The position numbers and the translations under genes are program-made. From assembly GCA_015039365.1 (NCBI GenBank), contig WION01000406.1, forward strand, positions 1 through 47,546: DNA of 47,546 nt. The letters are read 5' to 3'. The notes beneath the pieces were generated by a model. It had not been told where the DNA came from. It saw only the letters and a list, made by a program, of their open reading frames with translations, and did no database searches. The stretch's first letter is position 1. Each line of letters opens with the position of its first letter. The DNA comes from Amanita rubescens. Taxonomy: Eukaryota; Basidiomycota; Agaricomycetes; Agaricales; Amanitaceae. Shown piece after piece: positions 34,871 through 45,814 of this stretch.

Positions 34871-35695
34871 TAGTGTTTACAGGTCAGGTCAGGTTAGGTT
34901 ATTTGCCCAAATTTTGAATAACTGTGACTGTAACCGGTTATTGAATGACCCCTAAACCTAGTAACTGTAACCTGACCAGTTGTAACCGGTCACAACTGGT
35001 CAGGTTAACCTTGCATAACCAGTTATAACTGGTTAGAAGATGACCAGTTATGACCAGTTAAAAATCTGCAAATAGAAATTGAAAATGCTCCACCAATTTC
35101 AGTCCCATCACCAGTGGAGTATTTTGCTATTCTTTCTGAGGGTTAGTGGCATGTATGTATAGGATAATTTGCAAATAGACATAGAAAATCCTCCACTAAT
35201 TGCAGTGTTGTCATTGGCAGAGTATTTTGCTATTTTTTCTGATGGTTGGAACTTGGTGGTGGCATGTATATGATAATCTGCAAAATAAAAATAGAAAATG
35301 CTCTGCCAATTGCAGTGTCATTATTGGCAGAGTATTTTGCTATTTCTCTGAAGATTGTGAGGTAGAGAATTGGGAGGTATAGTGGTCATGTAGTCATCTT
35401 TTTCAAAATTTCTTTTTAAATTCATGGGTGTATCACTTTTAGAGCTCAAGACATAGGGTAATTCAAGATAATATAGACAGTGTAGTTCACAACAAATAAC
35501 CCATTTCAAGTTGGTCATCATAACTGGTCATGACCAGTTATAGACCAGTTATACCAATTGGGCCATTTGCCATAACTGTAACTGTAACTGATCACTGACC
35601 GGTATAACTGTGACCAATGGTCAGGTTATAACTGGTAGCGGTTAGGTCAGGTTACAGTTATTTTCCAGTTATTGTGACCTGACCTGTAAACACTA
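34871..35695. mobile_element. Non-autonomous hAT element with perfect 8-bp TSD
   Basis: Terminal inverted repeats start TAGTGTTTACAGGTCAGG (34871 on; complement ending at 35695), at least 20 bp. The 8 bp outside are gatatgtc on both sides (34863-34870 and 35696-35703), a hAT-length target duplication. Subterminal zones hold repeated ACCAGTTA/TAACTGGT and AGGTCAGGTTA motifs in both orientations, as expected for transposase binding. No ORF of its own. The centre carries three tandem hairpin units (35063-35370). Confidence 0.94.
35063..35370 (+). repeat. Three tandem 100-110 bp hairpin units inside the hAT-type element
   Basis: Each unit has the order AATCTGCAAA or AATTTGCAAA, ATAGAAA.., a left stem arm, a loop, a right arm ending GAGTATTTTGCTAT, then a CTGA tail and GGCATGTAT. 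Stems: unit 1 35082-35093 with 35114-35125; unit 3 35295-35310 with 35323-35338 (15 of 16 pairs). Unit 2 has the left arm of type 1 and the right arm of type 3. Confidence 0.8.
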
Positions 35696-36682
35696 GATAT
35701 GTCGGACTTGTACAGAATTGCTATGAGTACGTGCTTATAATTTATTCTCTATTCCTCCACAAGAATTAACTCAATAACCGCAGTGCTTCACCCTCAACAC
35801 AAACTGGAATACTTCAAGCACGCTAAATGGTTGGAGAATTGGATCGCGACTGTGCGGGAACTTTTGCACTCAGCCTATGAGTGCTTGTATGTGGATTGCG
35901 TCATTCCAAATGCCGACAAGCAGGCCAAAGAAAAGGGCAAGGCGAAAGAGAATAGTAAGGCATCTAAACAGAAGGTGAGACTGCCATTTAGTACTATGAG
36001 AGAGGAGCTCAGTTTTCTATGCCTCATCAGGAAGAAAAAGTGAACATATTCAATAATTTGCCATCGCTCGCCAAGCCCAAAATGTCGCGCCTCCGCGATG
36101 AACTTGGAAACTATCTTGCAACCAATATAGAAGAGGTGGATGACCCAATTGCATGGTGGAACAAATGCTGTTCTGTCTATCCACGACTCTCATGTATGGC
36201 GCTGGATTATTTGTCGGTCCCTGGTAAGTTCAAATTGACTTATTCTATACAACCACTTTATAAATGAATTGAATAGCTATGTCCATTGACTTTGAGCAAC
36301 TTTTCAGCCGCGGCCGTAATCTTATATCCCACACTCGAAACTGTTTGGCAGCTCAGACTGCGCACGCTATCCTGTGCCTCAGAGACTGGAGTTTGTTAGG
36401 GATGATCAAGAATGATGATCTCAAGGCTGTGGCTGCCATGCAGGACATTCAACAAACTGAAGTCATGCCAGAGGGGTGGGATGATATTTAGAGTCGTTAC
36501 CAACTACTAGTAGCTACTATGTGCCAAGAATAGAGGGTTAACCCATCACCGGTTTATACCCGTAACCCGTAAAAGCCTACCCGTTGAGAGGGTGTACCCA
36601 TGCCTTGGCGGGTATAACCCGGCCATGGGTGCAGGTGTGGGTCCGCCTGCCCACACCCGCAGGTTTACCTGTGCAGATCTCT

Positions 36683-38269
36683 ACTCCCGGTAGACTCCCA
36701 GGACTCCTCTGGACTCCCTGTATGAGGAGTCCACAAGGAGTGTAAGGACTCCTTGTTTCATTCCTGTTTATGTGGTCATGTGACATGACCAGTTGGTCTG
36801 TGCGCAGGCCCACAGGTATATAAGGAGGGGGCATCTGGCACATATCCCCCAGCACCCCCTCGGAAAAAGGGGGGGCAGTGGAGATAAGATTAGATAGATA
36901 GATAGATAGCAGCTTAAGTAATATGATGGCCTAGATAAGATAAGATAAAACATAACAAAATTGAAAATTGCCTTTTATAGAGGTGTGACATTATGTAATG
37001 TGTGACTGTGACAAAAAAAGATGTGCCTAGCTTTTGTGATTCAGAATATGCAACAATGATAATGCCAGATAAAGTCGAACATGAGATATTTGCAAAATAC
37101 ATTTTCAAACATAGCTTTGAAAAAAATCAAAAAAAATACCAAAAAATCATGTGATCACATCTGTGCAAGAATTGCAGTGCCAAATGCTGCCAAACTCAAG
37201 ATATTTGCAAAGTACTGTTTTGAACACCCGTCTTTTGAACCTGATCTGATTGTCTGATTGCCTGACTTGTGCTGGAACACTGGTTGTCTGTTGTCTGATA
37301 TTAACTGATGACATCTGATTGTTGTCAGACAATCAAACAACCAGTTCCAAGGCTGAATGAAATGAGGCTCCATCTTACATATAAGAGCTGAGCCCTGTGA
37401 TGTTTTGTAACACAACTTTAAGATGGCAGCAATTTCCATGTAGAAACACCATGCACATAACAAAGATGATCAGGAAGAATGGGCCTTGGATTTGCTGCTT
37501 TGCATCCCATACCCTCCAAGTGTCCCAGCACCAGTCAGGCAATCAGGAATCAGACACCATCAGATGTCAGATTTTTGGCATGTTTTCTGATGCTACTCAC
37601 CATTGCACAAGTCACTGCAACTGACTTCCAGCACTTCCAGTCACTCATAACCACCAGCAACCCCAACTTCCTAAAACTGACCAAACTTGATCATCACCAG
37701 ACACCCCTCCTAAATTGACTTTGCAGGTGGTCGCAGTGACATGGACTCATGGCAACAAACAGACTTTTTGCATTCACATTTTAGCTTATTTAGTTTGGCA
37801 TCACTTGCATGTCCTTGATCAAATGGGACATTTTCAAGATTATTTTCAAACTTTACAATTCCCTCACACTCACATCTGAAAAGGTCTTTTGCAAATATTT
37901 CAAGTACTTGGCATTATTTGGTTTTACAATAAGTCCTATATGACCTGGATCATATGAATTTTCAGGTTTTTATTGCAAGTATAAACATTGCCAAACAACA
38001 TGCATGCCTGCCTGAAATTTGGAAAGCAGCATGAAATTGCACATGAGTGTAAAGTACTGGTGATGTCAGTCTACATACATACTGTAGGATGCAATAGGAA
38101 TGGCTGGAATGAGTAGGAATCCTGATGGATTAAGTTTCCATGAAGATGTGACTCAGTTACATGTGTGCCTTCAATACACAGGCATGTGAACATTGAACGC
38201 CTAGGTGACTAGGTGGTTATGAGAAAATACTGAAAAGGATGATTAGCAGCAATTTTAACTGGTTCCTGC
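36683..38269. other. Repeat-derived spacer between hAT relic and Gypsy element
   Basis: 1.6 kb. It starts with GGACTCC/GGAGTCC palindromic sequence (about 36700-36755), GGTCATGTGACATGACC at 36775-36791, and TATATAAGGAGG near 36818 (LTR-like promoter, possibly a solo LTR). Then a (GATA)n tract (36889-36908) and AT-rich sequence with repeated GATATTTGCAAA and CAATCAGA/TCTGATTG motifs (37090-37900). No ORF with recognised content. Old element fragments are likely. Confidence 0.45.
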
Positions 38270-38660
38270 TGTTACAACACAGTATGGACTCCTGCATTAT
38301 GCATACATGACACATCGGACATGTTAATTTTCTTTATGCCTACCTTACTCATTGTCACCCTTATGCTCAATTCATACAGACAAGCTCGTTCCTTTACTAT
38401 ACCATTTCCTTGTTTTACATATGATGCTGTCCTTATAGTACTTACTCTTGTCTTCATCGTTGTTCACTAATACATACATTCCTTGTGCTCACAAGTATAT
38501 ATACTACCACCTGTACTCTTAGAGTTGAACCCTAAGTTCAACTTAGCTGTTGATTGTCATCTGGCAATCTAAATCTTACTCTTTAACTCATCAACCAGAA
38601 TTGTCCTCAGATACTAAGTTAATGACTTAACTTAGTATTGAACTTGCATCTCAATCGACA
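38270..38660 (+). repeat. Probable 5' LTR of the Gypsy element
   Basis: Starts TGTTACAACACAG and has a TATATA near 38494 and a promoter-like downstream zone. Contains a 12-bp perfect stem with a 4-nt loop (38611-38622/38627-38638) and an 8-bp stem (38523-38530/38536-38543). No partner LTR is visible, so both ends are estimates. Confidence 0.45.
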
Positions 38661-38933
38661 TTCAATGACTTAGACTTGTGATCGTGACTAGAGTTGCTAT
38701 TGCAACTCAGGTTGAGATTAATGAGTTTGTAACACCTGCATACTACATCAACAAACAATCAGAGCAGGAAAAAGTGGGCCACAGGATGGTGATGATGATA
38801 TTGGTGGTGATGGTGTTGGTATTGATTGGTGCAAATGATGTTTTTAAATGGTTTTGTAGTTATTTAGATTCACTGTTACAAAAAAGACTGGTCACAATTC
38901 GGTCCAGTCACGGTCCTGTGACTGGACCTCCGA

Positions 38934-39281
38934 ATGCTATATTCACCCCGATCTGTAAACGGTCACTCATCATCCTCTCATAACAATGAATCATGGGCAA
39001 TGCAGATTGATCACAAATATCTAGAACAAGACATCAACGAAGATTTAGAACTTGCGATCAGATCTATGTCCAAAGGAGAAAGAGAACACTATATCAGAGA
39101 CAGTTTATGTTTCATCTGCGGAATCAAAGGACACATGTCAGGGCAATACCTGAAAAAGAAGAAGAAAGGGAAAAGCCAATTCAAAGGAGGAAAGAAAAGA
39201 AGATTCGCACCCGGACATCACATTCAAGCCACATCAAATGATGGTGACGAAAACTGGGAAGAAGAAAGTCCAAGAGTCTAA
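38934..39281 (+). pseudogene. C-terminal fragment of Gypsy gag with damaged zinc knuckle
   Basis: The frame reads MQIDHKYLEQDINEDLELA, then a zinc knuckle CFICGIKGHMSGQY where the fourth ligand Cys is Tyr (TGC to TAC), and a Lys-rich nucleic-acid-binding tail. The N-terminal capsid part is absent. The frame ends at 39281, with the protease ORF downstream. Confidence 0.72.
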
Positions 39282-39386
39282 ACCGAATTACACCAAGAAC
39301 ATCCAAGTGCTGATGAAAGGAATGTCACACGACAAAAAGAATGATCTATTACTATCCCTTGCTGATGAAACTGAGGATTTTTAACA

Positions 39387-42300
39387 GTGGGACTCATGAC
39401 AGTGGATGAAGTTCCAGAATTATCAGATTCAACTCTCGATATATCTCATGTAACAGTACAATCTATTTCAAAACGAAGATTATCTGTCCCTATCAAAGTT
39501 GAAACTGAAAATAACACTGAAAACCTCATCGCCCTTATCGACTGCGGAGCCAAAGGGATATTTGTCGACAAAAGGATAGCACATAAATGGAGAAAACAAA
39601 AAACTTCACGACCAATCAGAGTTTATAACGTTGATGGCACCATAAACAAAGAAGGAGAGATTGATGAACAATGTCTAATCACCTTCAAAATGAACGGAAA
39701 ATGCATGACCAAATGGTTTTACGTATCAGCAATAGGAAAACAAACGATTATACTGGGGCTCCCTTGGCTAGAGAAGCATAACCCAGATGTAAATTGGAAA
39801 GAAAAGACTCTAGAGTTCCGAGACTCTGAACAGGACAAGATCAAGGCATCACTTTGGAGCATCTGTCAATGGATTGACAGAATAGCTATGCCTGAATGGG
39901 AAGAAGATCTCGTCATTGGATATTTGATGTCACACAAAGGATCACAGATGACAGATCATGGATGGAACACACGCACATTTGAGGACATAGGAAGCTGGTC
40001 AGAAGACAAATATGATCGAGTAACTATTGCACAATATACACCAGCTCAAAAATGGAACACAAGTACCATCAAACAGAGGAGGTTTACACGCTCCCTCCTG
40101 AATACTTGGCATGGAAAGATGTATTTGAGAAAAAAGCAAGTGAACAATTCCCAGAAAGCCGATCCTGGGATCACCAGATAGAACTTCGCGATGATTTCAT
40201 ACCAAAAAGAGGAAAAATCTATCCCTTATCTCCGAAACAGCAGAACACACTGGATGAATGGATTAAAGAACACGTCGAAAAAGGCTACATCAGACCATCA
40301 AAATTGCCGCAGGCATCACCTTTCTTCTTTGTAGAAAAGAAAGAAGCTCAAAAATTATGACCCTGCCAAGATTATCGATATTTGAACGAGTATACTAAAC
40401 CAAACGCATATCCATTAGCCCTTATCTCCGATCTAATGATCAAACTCAAAGACTCGGAATACTTTACGAAATTGGATATTTGTTGGGGATATAATAACAT
40501 TCAAATCAAGGAATCTGACAGATGGAAAGCCACCTTTATTACCAATCGAGGTTTATTTGAACCTAATGTCATGTTCTTTGGATTACGAAATTCACCAGCA
40601 ACATTTCAAGCCATGATGGACGATTATTTCAGGGATCTTACAGAAAAAGGATGGCTCGTCGTCTACATGGATGACATGCTAATACATGTGTGCACTAAAG
40701 AAGAACTCGAGATTTGAACAAAACAAGTACTTGAACGATTACAGAAACACAATCTTTACCTCAAGCTTGAAAAGTGTAAATTCGCTGCCAAAGAAGTTGA
40801 TTTTCTAGGCACCATCATATCCAAAAATACAATAAAAATGGACCCAATCAAACTTGCCGGAATCAGGGACTGGCCAACCCCTACTACCGTTAAACAAGTT
40901 AGATCCTTCCTAGGATTCGGAAATTACTATTGAAGGTTTATTTTTGGATTCACCCACCTTGCACGACCCTTGCACGACCTAACGAAGAAAAACAAATTAT
41001 GGACATGGACCGCAGAATGCCAAGTTGCATTTGATCTATTAAAAGAACGCTTCACATCCACACCTGTTTTAATGATGCCCGATGTTAACAAACCCTTTAT
41101 TCTACAAACAGACGCATCAGACTGCGCCATAGGAGCAGTTCTCATGCAGAAAGATGACAATGGTGACTTACACCCATGCAGATACCTATCCCATGCTTTG
41201 ACACCGACTGAAACACGATGGCAAATCTATGACTGAGAACTATTCACCATCTACTATGCTCTTTACAACGAATGGAGATACCTGCTTGAAGGAGCAGAAC
41301 ACCCTGTCATTATCCATTGCGACCATAAGAATCTACTCTATTATCGAGAACCACAACATCTTACAAACCACCAAGCACAATGGTGGAATGAGTTATCTCA
41401 ATTTAATATTAAGTTAACCCATGTTCCCGGAGCAAAACTAATAATAGCAGATGCCTTATCCTGCCGACCCGATCATATGACAAAAGATGAACCAGAAGAG
41501 TTAATAACGGTGCTCCCAAATTAACTTTTTGTTTGCACAATTGCTGAAGATCTCCGTGACAGAGCAATAGAAATAACTGTCAAAGACGAATTCGCTCAAT
41601 CAATCAAGAAATGCCTAAAAGAAAAAGGAACACCACCTTTACGCACAGCCCTTTCTGATTGGACCCTTGATGATGAATTAATCCTGTACAAAGGGAAATC
41701 CTTTATCCCTCCTGACGCCGACCTTCGCCGAGATATTATTAGAGATTTTCATGAATCACCAACAAGCGGACACCCCGGTTTCTTCAAAACACTTGCCCTA
41801 TTAAAGGAATATTACTGGTGGCCATTGATGTCTAAAATGGTTAAACAGTTCATTGACGGATGCACTGCATGTCAACAAATGAAATCAAATACTCACCCTA
41901 CCACCGCACCCTTGATGCCATTGCCAATCAAGTCACATGCACACTGACCCTTTCAACAAATAACCATGGATTTCATAACTGATTTACCCACAAGTGACAG
42001 TTTTGATTCTATCTTTATTGTGGACAATCAAGGACTTACAAAGGGAGTAATTCTCATGCCTTGTAATAAAACTATCACTGCCGACGAAACTGCCAACCTC
42101 TACATTCGGAATGTATTCAAAAACTTTGGTTTACCCGACGTCATGATCTCCGATCGAGGACCACAGTTTGCATCACATGTCTTCAATGGCATAATGGACT
42201 CATTAAAGATCAAACACAAAATGAGTACCGCATTCCATCCACAAACTGATGGACAAATGGAACAATATAACACCAAATTAGAAGCTTATCTCCAAATATT

Positions 42301-42985
42301 CTGTGCCTATGAACCAGATACTTGGAACAAGATGATACCAATAGCACAATTTGCGCACAATTCACACACTCATGAAGCGTTGAAACAATTGCCCTTTCAA
42401 TTGATGTATGGAACATCCCTGGTTGCACTTCCCCTTGTCTTGAATAAGATGAACACACCAACTGCTGATAATCACATCAACTCTTTGTTCCATGCACGAG
42501 AAGAAGCACTCACTGCACACAATCTAGCATGCACTAAGATGATGGAGAGAACAACGAGAAAGACTAAACCGTTCAAAGTCAATGACAAAGTATGGTTAGA
42601 GTCCAGGAACCTGAAGATTCCTTATCAGAGCAGAAAGCTCGCACCTAAACAAGAAGGACCCTTTTCCATCAAAGAAGTCTTAGGACCAGTGACATATCAT
42701 CTCATGCTACCAAGACAATGGAAAATCCATAACGTATTCCACGCCACCTTACTAACACCGTTCAAAGAAACTTCCTTTCATGGAACAACAGAAACAAGGC
42801 CCCCTCCCAATCTGATCGAAGGAGAACAAGAATATGAAGTAGAAGCGCTACTTGCACACCACAAGTTCAGAGGAAAATTACAATTCCTTGTAAAGTGGAA
42901 AGGCTATGACACCAGCAAAAACACATGGGAACCAGAAAACAATTTGACGCATATGGAAGACCTCCTTCTAGAATATAAAAGATGA
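39387..42985 (+). pseudogene. Gypsy pol: protease, RT, RNase H, integrase, chromodomain, with stops
   Basis: Domains in order: retropepsin LIALIDCGAKGIFVD (Asp-Cys-Gly instead of Asp-Ser/Thr-Gly); RT with YFTKLDICWGYNNI, FFGLRNSPATFQ, and catalytic YMDDML (about 40670); RNase H starting FILQTDASDCAIGAVL; integrase HHCC zinc site (FHESPTSGHPG, CTACQQMK); DD35E core (TMDF, SDRGPQF, GQMEQYN); chromodomain LQFLVKWKGYDTSKNTWEP near the end at 42985. There is a frame break near 40150. In-frame stops at 40358, 40715, 40931, 41234, 41522 and 41945 fit CGA-to-TGA or CAA-to-TAA changes. The integrase/chromodomain piece (41966-42985) is still open for 339 codons. Nonfunctional as it stands. It resembles other fungal chromoviruses. 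Confidence 0.93.
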
Positions 42986-43029
42986 AGGAAACTTTGAAAC
43001 ATCATTCACACACCACATAACTATGCAAA

Positions 43030-43732
43030 ATGGAAACGACACTACCAATGCCGTTCAACACTTCCCCTGGTCCGAATTTTATGCTGGGGAGACCACTGAC
43101 GCCCAACTCACCACTTCCTCTGACTCCCACTGACTCTGACTCGTTCTTCATACCACCGACACCGACAAAGAAGACGTTGACCCGAACAACTTCATTGATG
43201 TTTCCCACAGATCTTCCGATCAAATGTCGTCTCAGACGATCCCAATCACTCCCACCGAAGCCCAGGAAACCCAAGACAGAACATCAGAAGCTCTGGCTGT
43301 ACCTGGATGAATTGAAAAAAGTTGCACTAGCCAACCAATCCCACCTAGAAACGCTGAAGACATTGGCATTACCCTACATAGAGAGACAGTACTTGCCGGT
43401 CACACTCCGACTCAATCTCATAATGAACCTGTTCGAAGCCATGACCAGGGTCACAGTACAGATGGGACTCACCGCGATATGGCTAGCTCCATCATATGAA
43501 CCACCCCCAATCGCTATCTCAGTTATCATGGAGTTACTACTTACACCAAGGTTAGAGACCGAGTCAGTCTAATCTGTGAGACCGCTGGATTACAGATTGA
43601 TTACTATGACCAAGAAAGGATAGCCCAAGTCTGGCAACTTCTCATGGATTATCGAACTGCCACCACCCTTGCCAGTCAAGCCCAAGATCAGTACAACTAC
43701 CATTGTGCCGATTTAATCAAAATGTTTTTGAA
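43030..43732 (+). pseudogene. Unrecognised ORF downstream of the integrase
   Basis: Plus strand, 44 bp after the pol stop. The first frame, 43030-43572, is 180 aa: a Pro/Thr/Ser-rich N-terminus (TPNSPLPLTPTDSDSFFIPP), a basic patch (LRRSQSLPPKPRKPK) and a helical segment (LWLYLDELKKVALANQ). A +1 frame continues to the boundary of element B with VRDRVSLICETAGL and QVWQLLMDYRTATT, so the original protein was longer. Standard chromoviruses end with the chromodomain. This could be an added accessory ORF of the Gypsy element or part of another, nested element. No family recognised. Confidence 0.5.
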
Positions 43733-44342
43733 TGTTACATCACTCTACTGGGAAGTGATAAAAATATATAAAACCATATATTATAATGATAATATATTGT
43801 AGATATTTCTTATCTTATCAGATTATCTTATCTTATCTGAAGATAAGATAGTATGATCTTATCTATCTCCATTAGTATAGATTAAAGTAGATATAAATAT
43901 CGTCATTCTACAGCAATCTGTCAAGAATGAACTCTATAATATCTGTCATACAGCAATATGTCAGATATGACAGAACCCTATAATTTCTGTCAATCATTAT
44001 GACTAGGAATAGATCATATGATACGTTATGACTCACATATTGTCATATGATGAGTCAATATGACGATAGCTGTGTAATACAATACACACCTTATCATCCA
44101 ATAGGATAAGGTCCATAGATAACATAGTTTACACTTATTTGTATCTCAGACAATATATAAGGAGGGACAATTCATCGTATCCTCCTAACTTCTTACTCTC
44201 ATCTCCACATCTTATAGTTGAGCCTCTAGCTCCTATAAAGTCCCCCACACACTCCTACCTTCACAGTAAGTCGGTTCCTTACTCAGTCACATGCGCTGCG
44301 CTGCTGCGTTGGTCTCCATGACGGGAGAAACCAACTTCGTCA
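43733..44342 (+). repeat. 5' LTR of element B
   Basis: About 610 bp, TGTTACATC to TTCGTCA. The 3' boundary is well fixed by the primer-binding site; the 5' boundary is by TG rule only. Contains CTTATC/GATAAG clusters (43809-43853), TCTGTCA/TGACAGA repeats (43915-44000) and a TATATAAGGAGG promoter-like string near 44154, followed by the probable transcription start. Confidence 0.68.
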
Positions 44343-44355
44343 GGTTATGGGCCCC
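44343..44355 (+). promoter_or_regulatory. Primer-binding site of element B
   Basis: GGTTATGGGCCCC directly after the LTR. It pairs with the initiator-tRNA(Met) anticodon region (GGGCTCATAACC) at 11 of the first 12 positions (a G·T in RNA terms), as in half-tRNA-primed Copia elements. The same string follows the LTR of element A on the minus strand. Confidence 0.7.
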
Positions 44356-45814
44356 GGACCAACAGCCTTTGGCTGGTCGGTCATGTTGTCTTCACACATG
44401 AACGCTCAAGACCGCCGTTGTCGTTACAACGGTTCAAGGTAACAAAGGTATTAGTTCGGGTAGCGCACATGTTACCTATCCTGTATCTTGTATATCTAAT
44501 ATTGGTGCTTGGCTAACCCCCGTTTTGACTCTGCGTCAATGGGTTAAGAGAACAATATGATGCCCGGACCCAAGGGCTAATGGGGACCTCTCTACACCCA
44601 GAGATAAGGGTATGCCTGTCCAAGGCAGATGCTGAAGAGCGGTTACAATACTTGGACTTGTCCTCCTGATAGGACACCGGTTAGATTCCCTATTATCCGG
44701 AGATAAAATAGGGTACTACCATGGGGGAATGATCCCATGGGTTGTTTTCCAAAGTTGAACATAGCAACTTCGGCGTCCCACATAGTTTATCTGGACTATG
44801 TGATGTGATTGGACGTATTTGAAACCAGTATATATCATCATAGGGATTTTCGATCCCTTATATACATAAATAGTTAAATAGATTCTAGTATAGCGGTGAG
44901 ATGATATCCCATTGTGGATAGTACACTCTGCCGAACAGAAACTACCCCTTAAGGAGTTTCTATAGCCAGAATAACTCAGCTGTAACCCAGCGGTTATTTG
45001 TATAACTATCATTAAAATACGTCTGCATACCTAGATACCTAGTTGGGGATTGAGACCCAATAGGTTGTTAGAGAGGGATGATTCATCATAGAGATTATGT
45101 TAGAAAGTTATGCTATTATCCCAACTGCTAGGATGTTAGATTCATTACGAATGCGAGTCACGAGTTGGCCATTCGATTAAATGATATAACGACTAGTGGC
45201 CAGTGCTACCCTAGATGGACTTCCTTTTTGATGTCAGTCATATAGTGTCACTGGCAATGACACGCGACCTAGCAGCACATCAAAATAGTCCTACGCATTG
45301 TTGGAGAATACGAAAAACTTATATTATTCGGACCCTTCTATACGGAGAGAGCCAACAGCGTTCAAGATTGATGTCGTGGCATTTGACCTGAAGGTTTTTA
45401 CCTTGTAGATCTCATTTGCTGGGAATAAATGTTTTGGCGCTGCCTCCATGAATGTGGACGGATAATATAATAGGCAGATTGATTTGGATTGAACAAATCA
45501 TTCTCAAGGGACATGTTGACATGATTACTACATCATAACATGATCCACCTATATTCTCCTTTGGGCAACACTACATAATGCGGCGCATTCTAACTCTTTA
45601 ATGAATCATCAACCCCAAAAATCATCATCAAGTAATCGAACCAAGACTCATGTGTGTCAAGATAGCTGATTGGCTATAAGCCCAGCGTTGGCCTGGTCAA
45701 GTCCATACTTGATTGAGTCCTTTTCCTTAATTAGAGAACAACTGCCTTAAAAACGCCGTTTTGTTCTTGTTGCTGACACATTTTTCTTTAGAAGTTTTTT
45801 ATCAAATTTTTACC
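44356..45814 (+). other. Hairpin-dense leader of element B
   Basis: No ORF. Perfect stems occur almost back to back: 44415-44421/44426-44432, 44719-44725/44734-44740, 44752-44757/44765-44770, 44779-44786/44795-44802, 44842-44847/44853-44858, 44937-44943/44955-44961, 45245-45250/45258-45263 inside 45226-45233/45278-45285, 45391-45395/45400-45404, 45480-45485/45495-45500. The block 44563-44618 matches element A. Confidence 0.82.

Larger units (their letters stand above)
34113..36491 (+). pseudogene. hAT-family transposase, broken
   Basis: Pieces in order: LVLMTAQQCQ, then LRKLSFKMINLPTSLLPAW, MPRDVRTQWNSTYDML, an intron from about 34515 to 34676, AMDYIDEIFTTGLLNE, a stop at 34845-34847 where an Arg is expected (CGA to TGA), YYSKTDMS, the inserted element 34871-35695, then LYRIAM, MLHPQHKLEYFKHAKW, and the C-terminal dimerisation domain DPIAWW, FEQLFSRGRNLISHTRNCLAAQT, LCLRDWSLLG, ending DDI at 36491. 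This is the classic order of the hAT catalytic and dimerisation regions; the N-terminal zinc finger side is missing. Nonfunctional because of truncation, stop and insertion. The insertion lies inside an exon, since the reading continues in frame once the insert and one copy of its 8-bp duplication are excluded. Confidence 0.85.
34110..36682 (+). mobile_element. hAT transposon relic, 5' truncated
   Basis: Begins abruptly at the element A boundary and carries a degraded hAT transposase. It ends in a subterminal zone rich in CCCGTA/ACCCG-type repeats (36541-36670) and a probable terminus reading GTGCAGATCTCTA, whose complement starts TAGAGATC as hAT termini do. Interrupted by an 825-bp non-autonomous element. 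Confidence 0.75.
38270..43732 (+). mobile_element. Ty3/Gypsy chromovirus, decayed and 3' truncated
   Basis: The gene order gag end, protease, RT, RNase H, integrase and chromodomain on the plus strand is that of Ty3/Gypsy chromoviruses. The left end is probably a 5' LTR starting TGTTACAACACAG (38270) and ending near 38660; this is inferred because no second LTR is in the window. Most of gag is missing between about 38,720 and 38,930. The right end is cut by element B at about 43,733. Confidence 0.82.

Noticed and set aside
36889..36908. (GATA)n tract as a regulatory cluster
   Set aside because: Simple microsatellite without an adjacent gene; not counted with the LTR GATAAG clusters.
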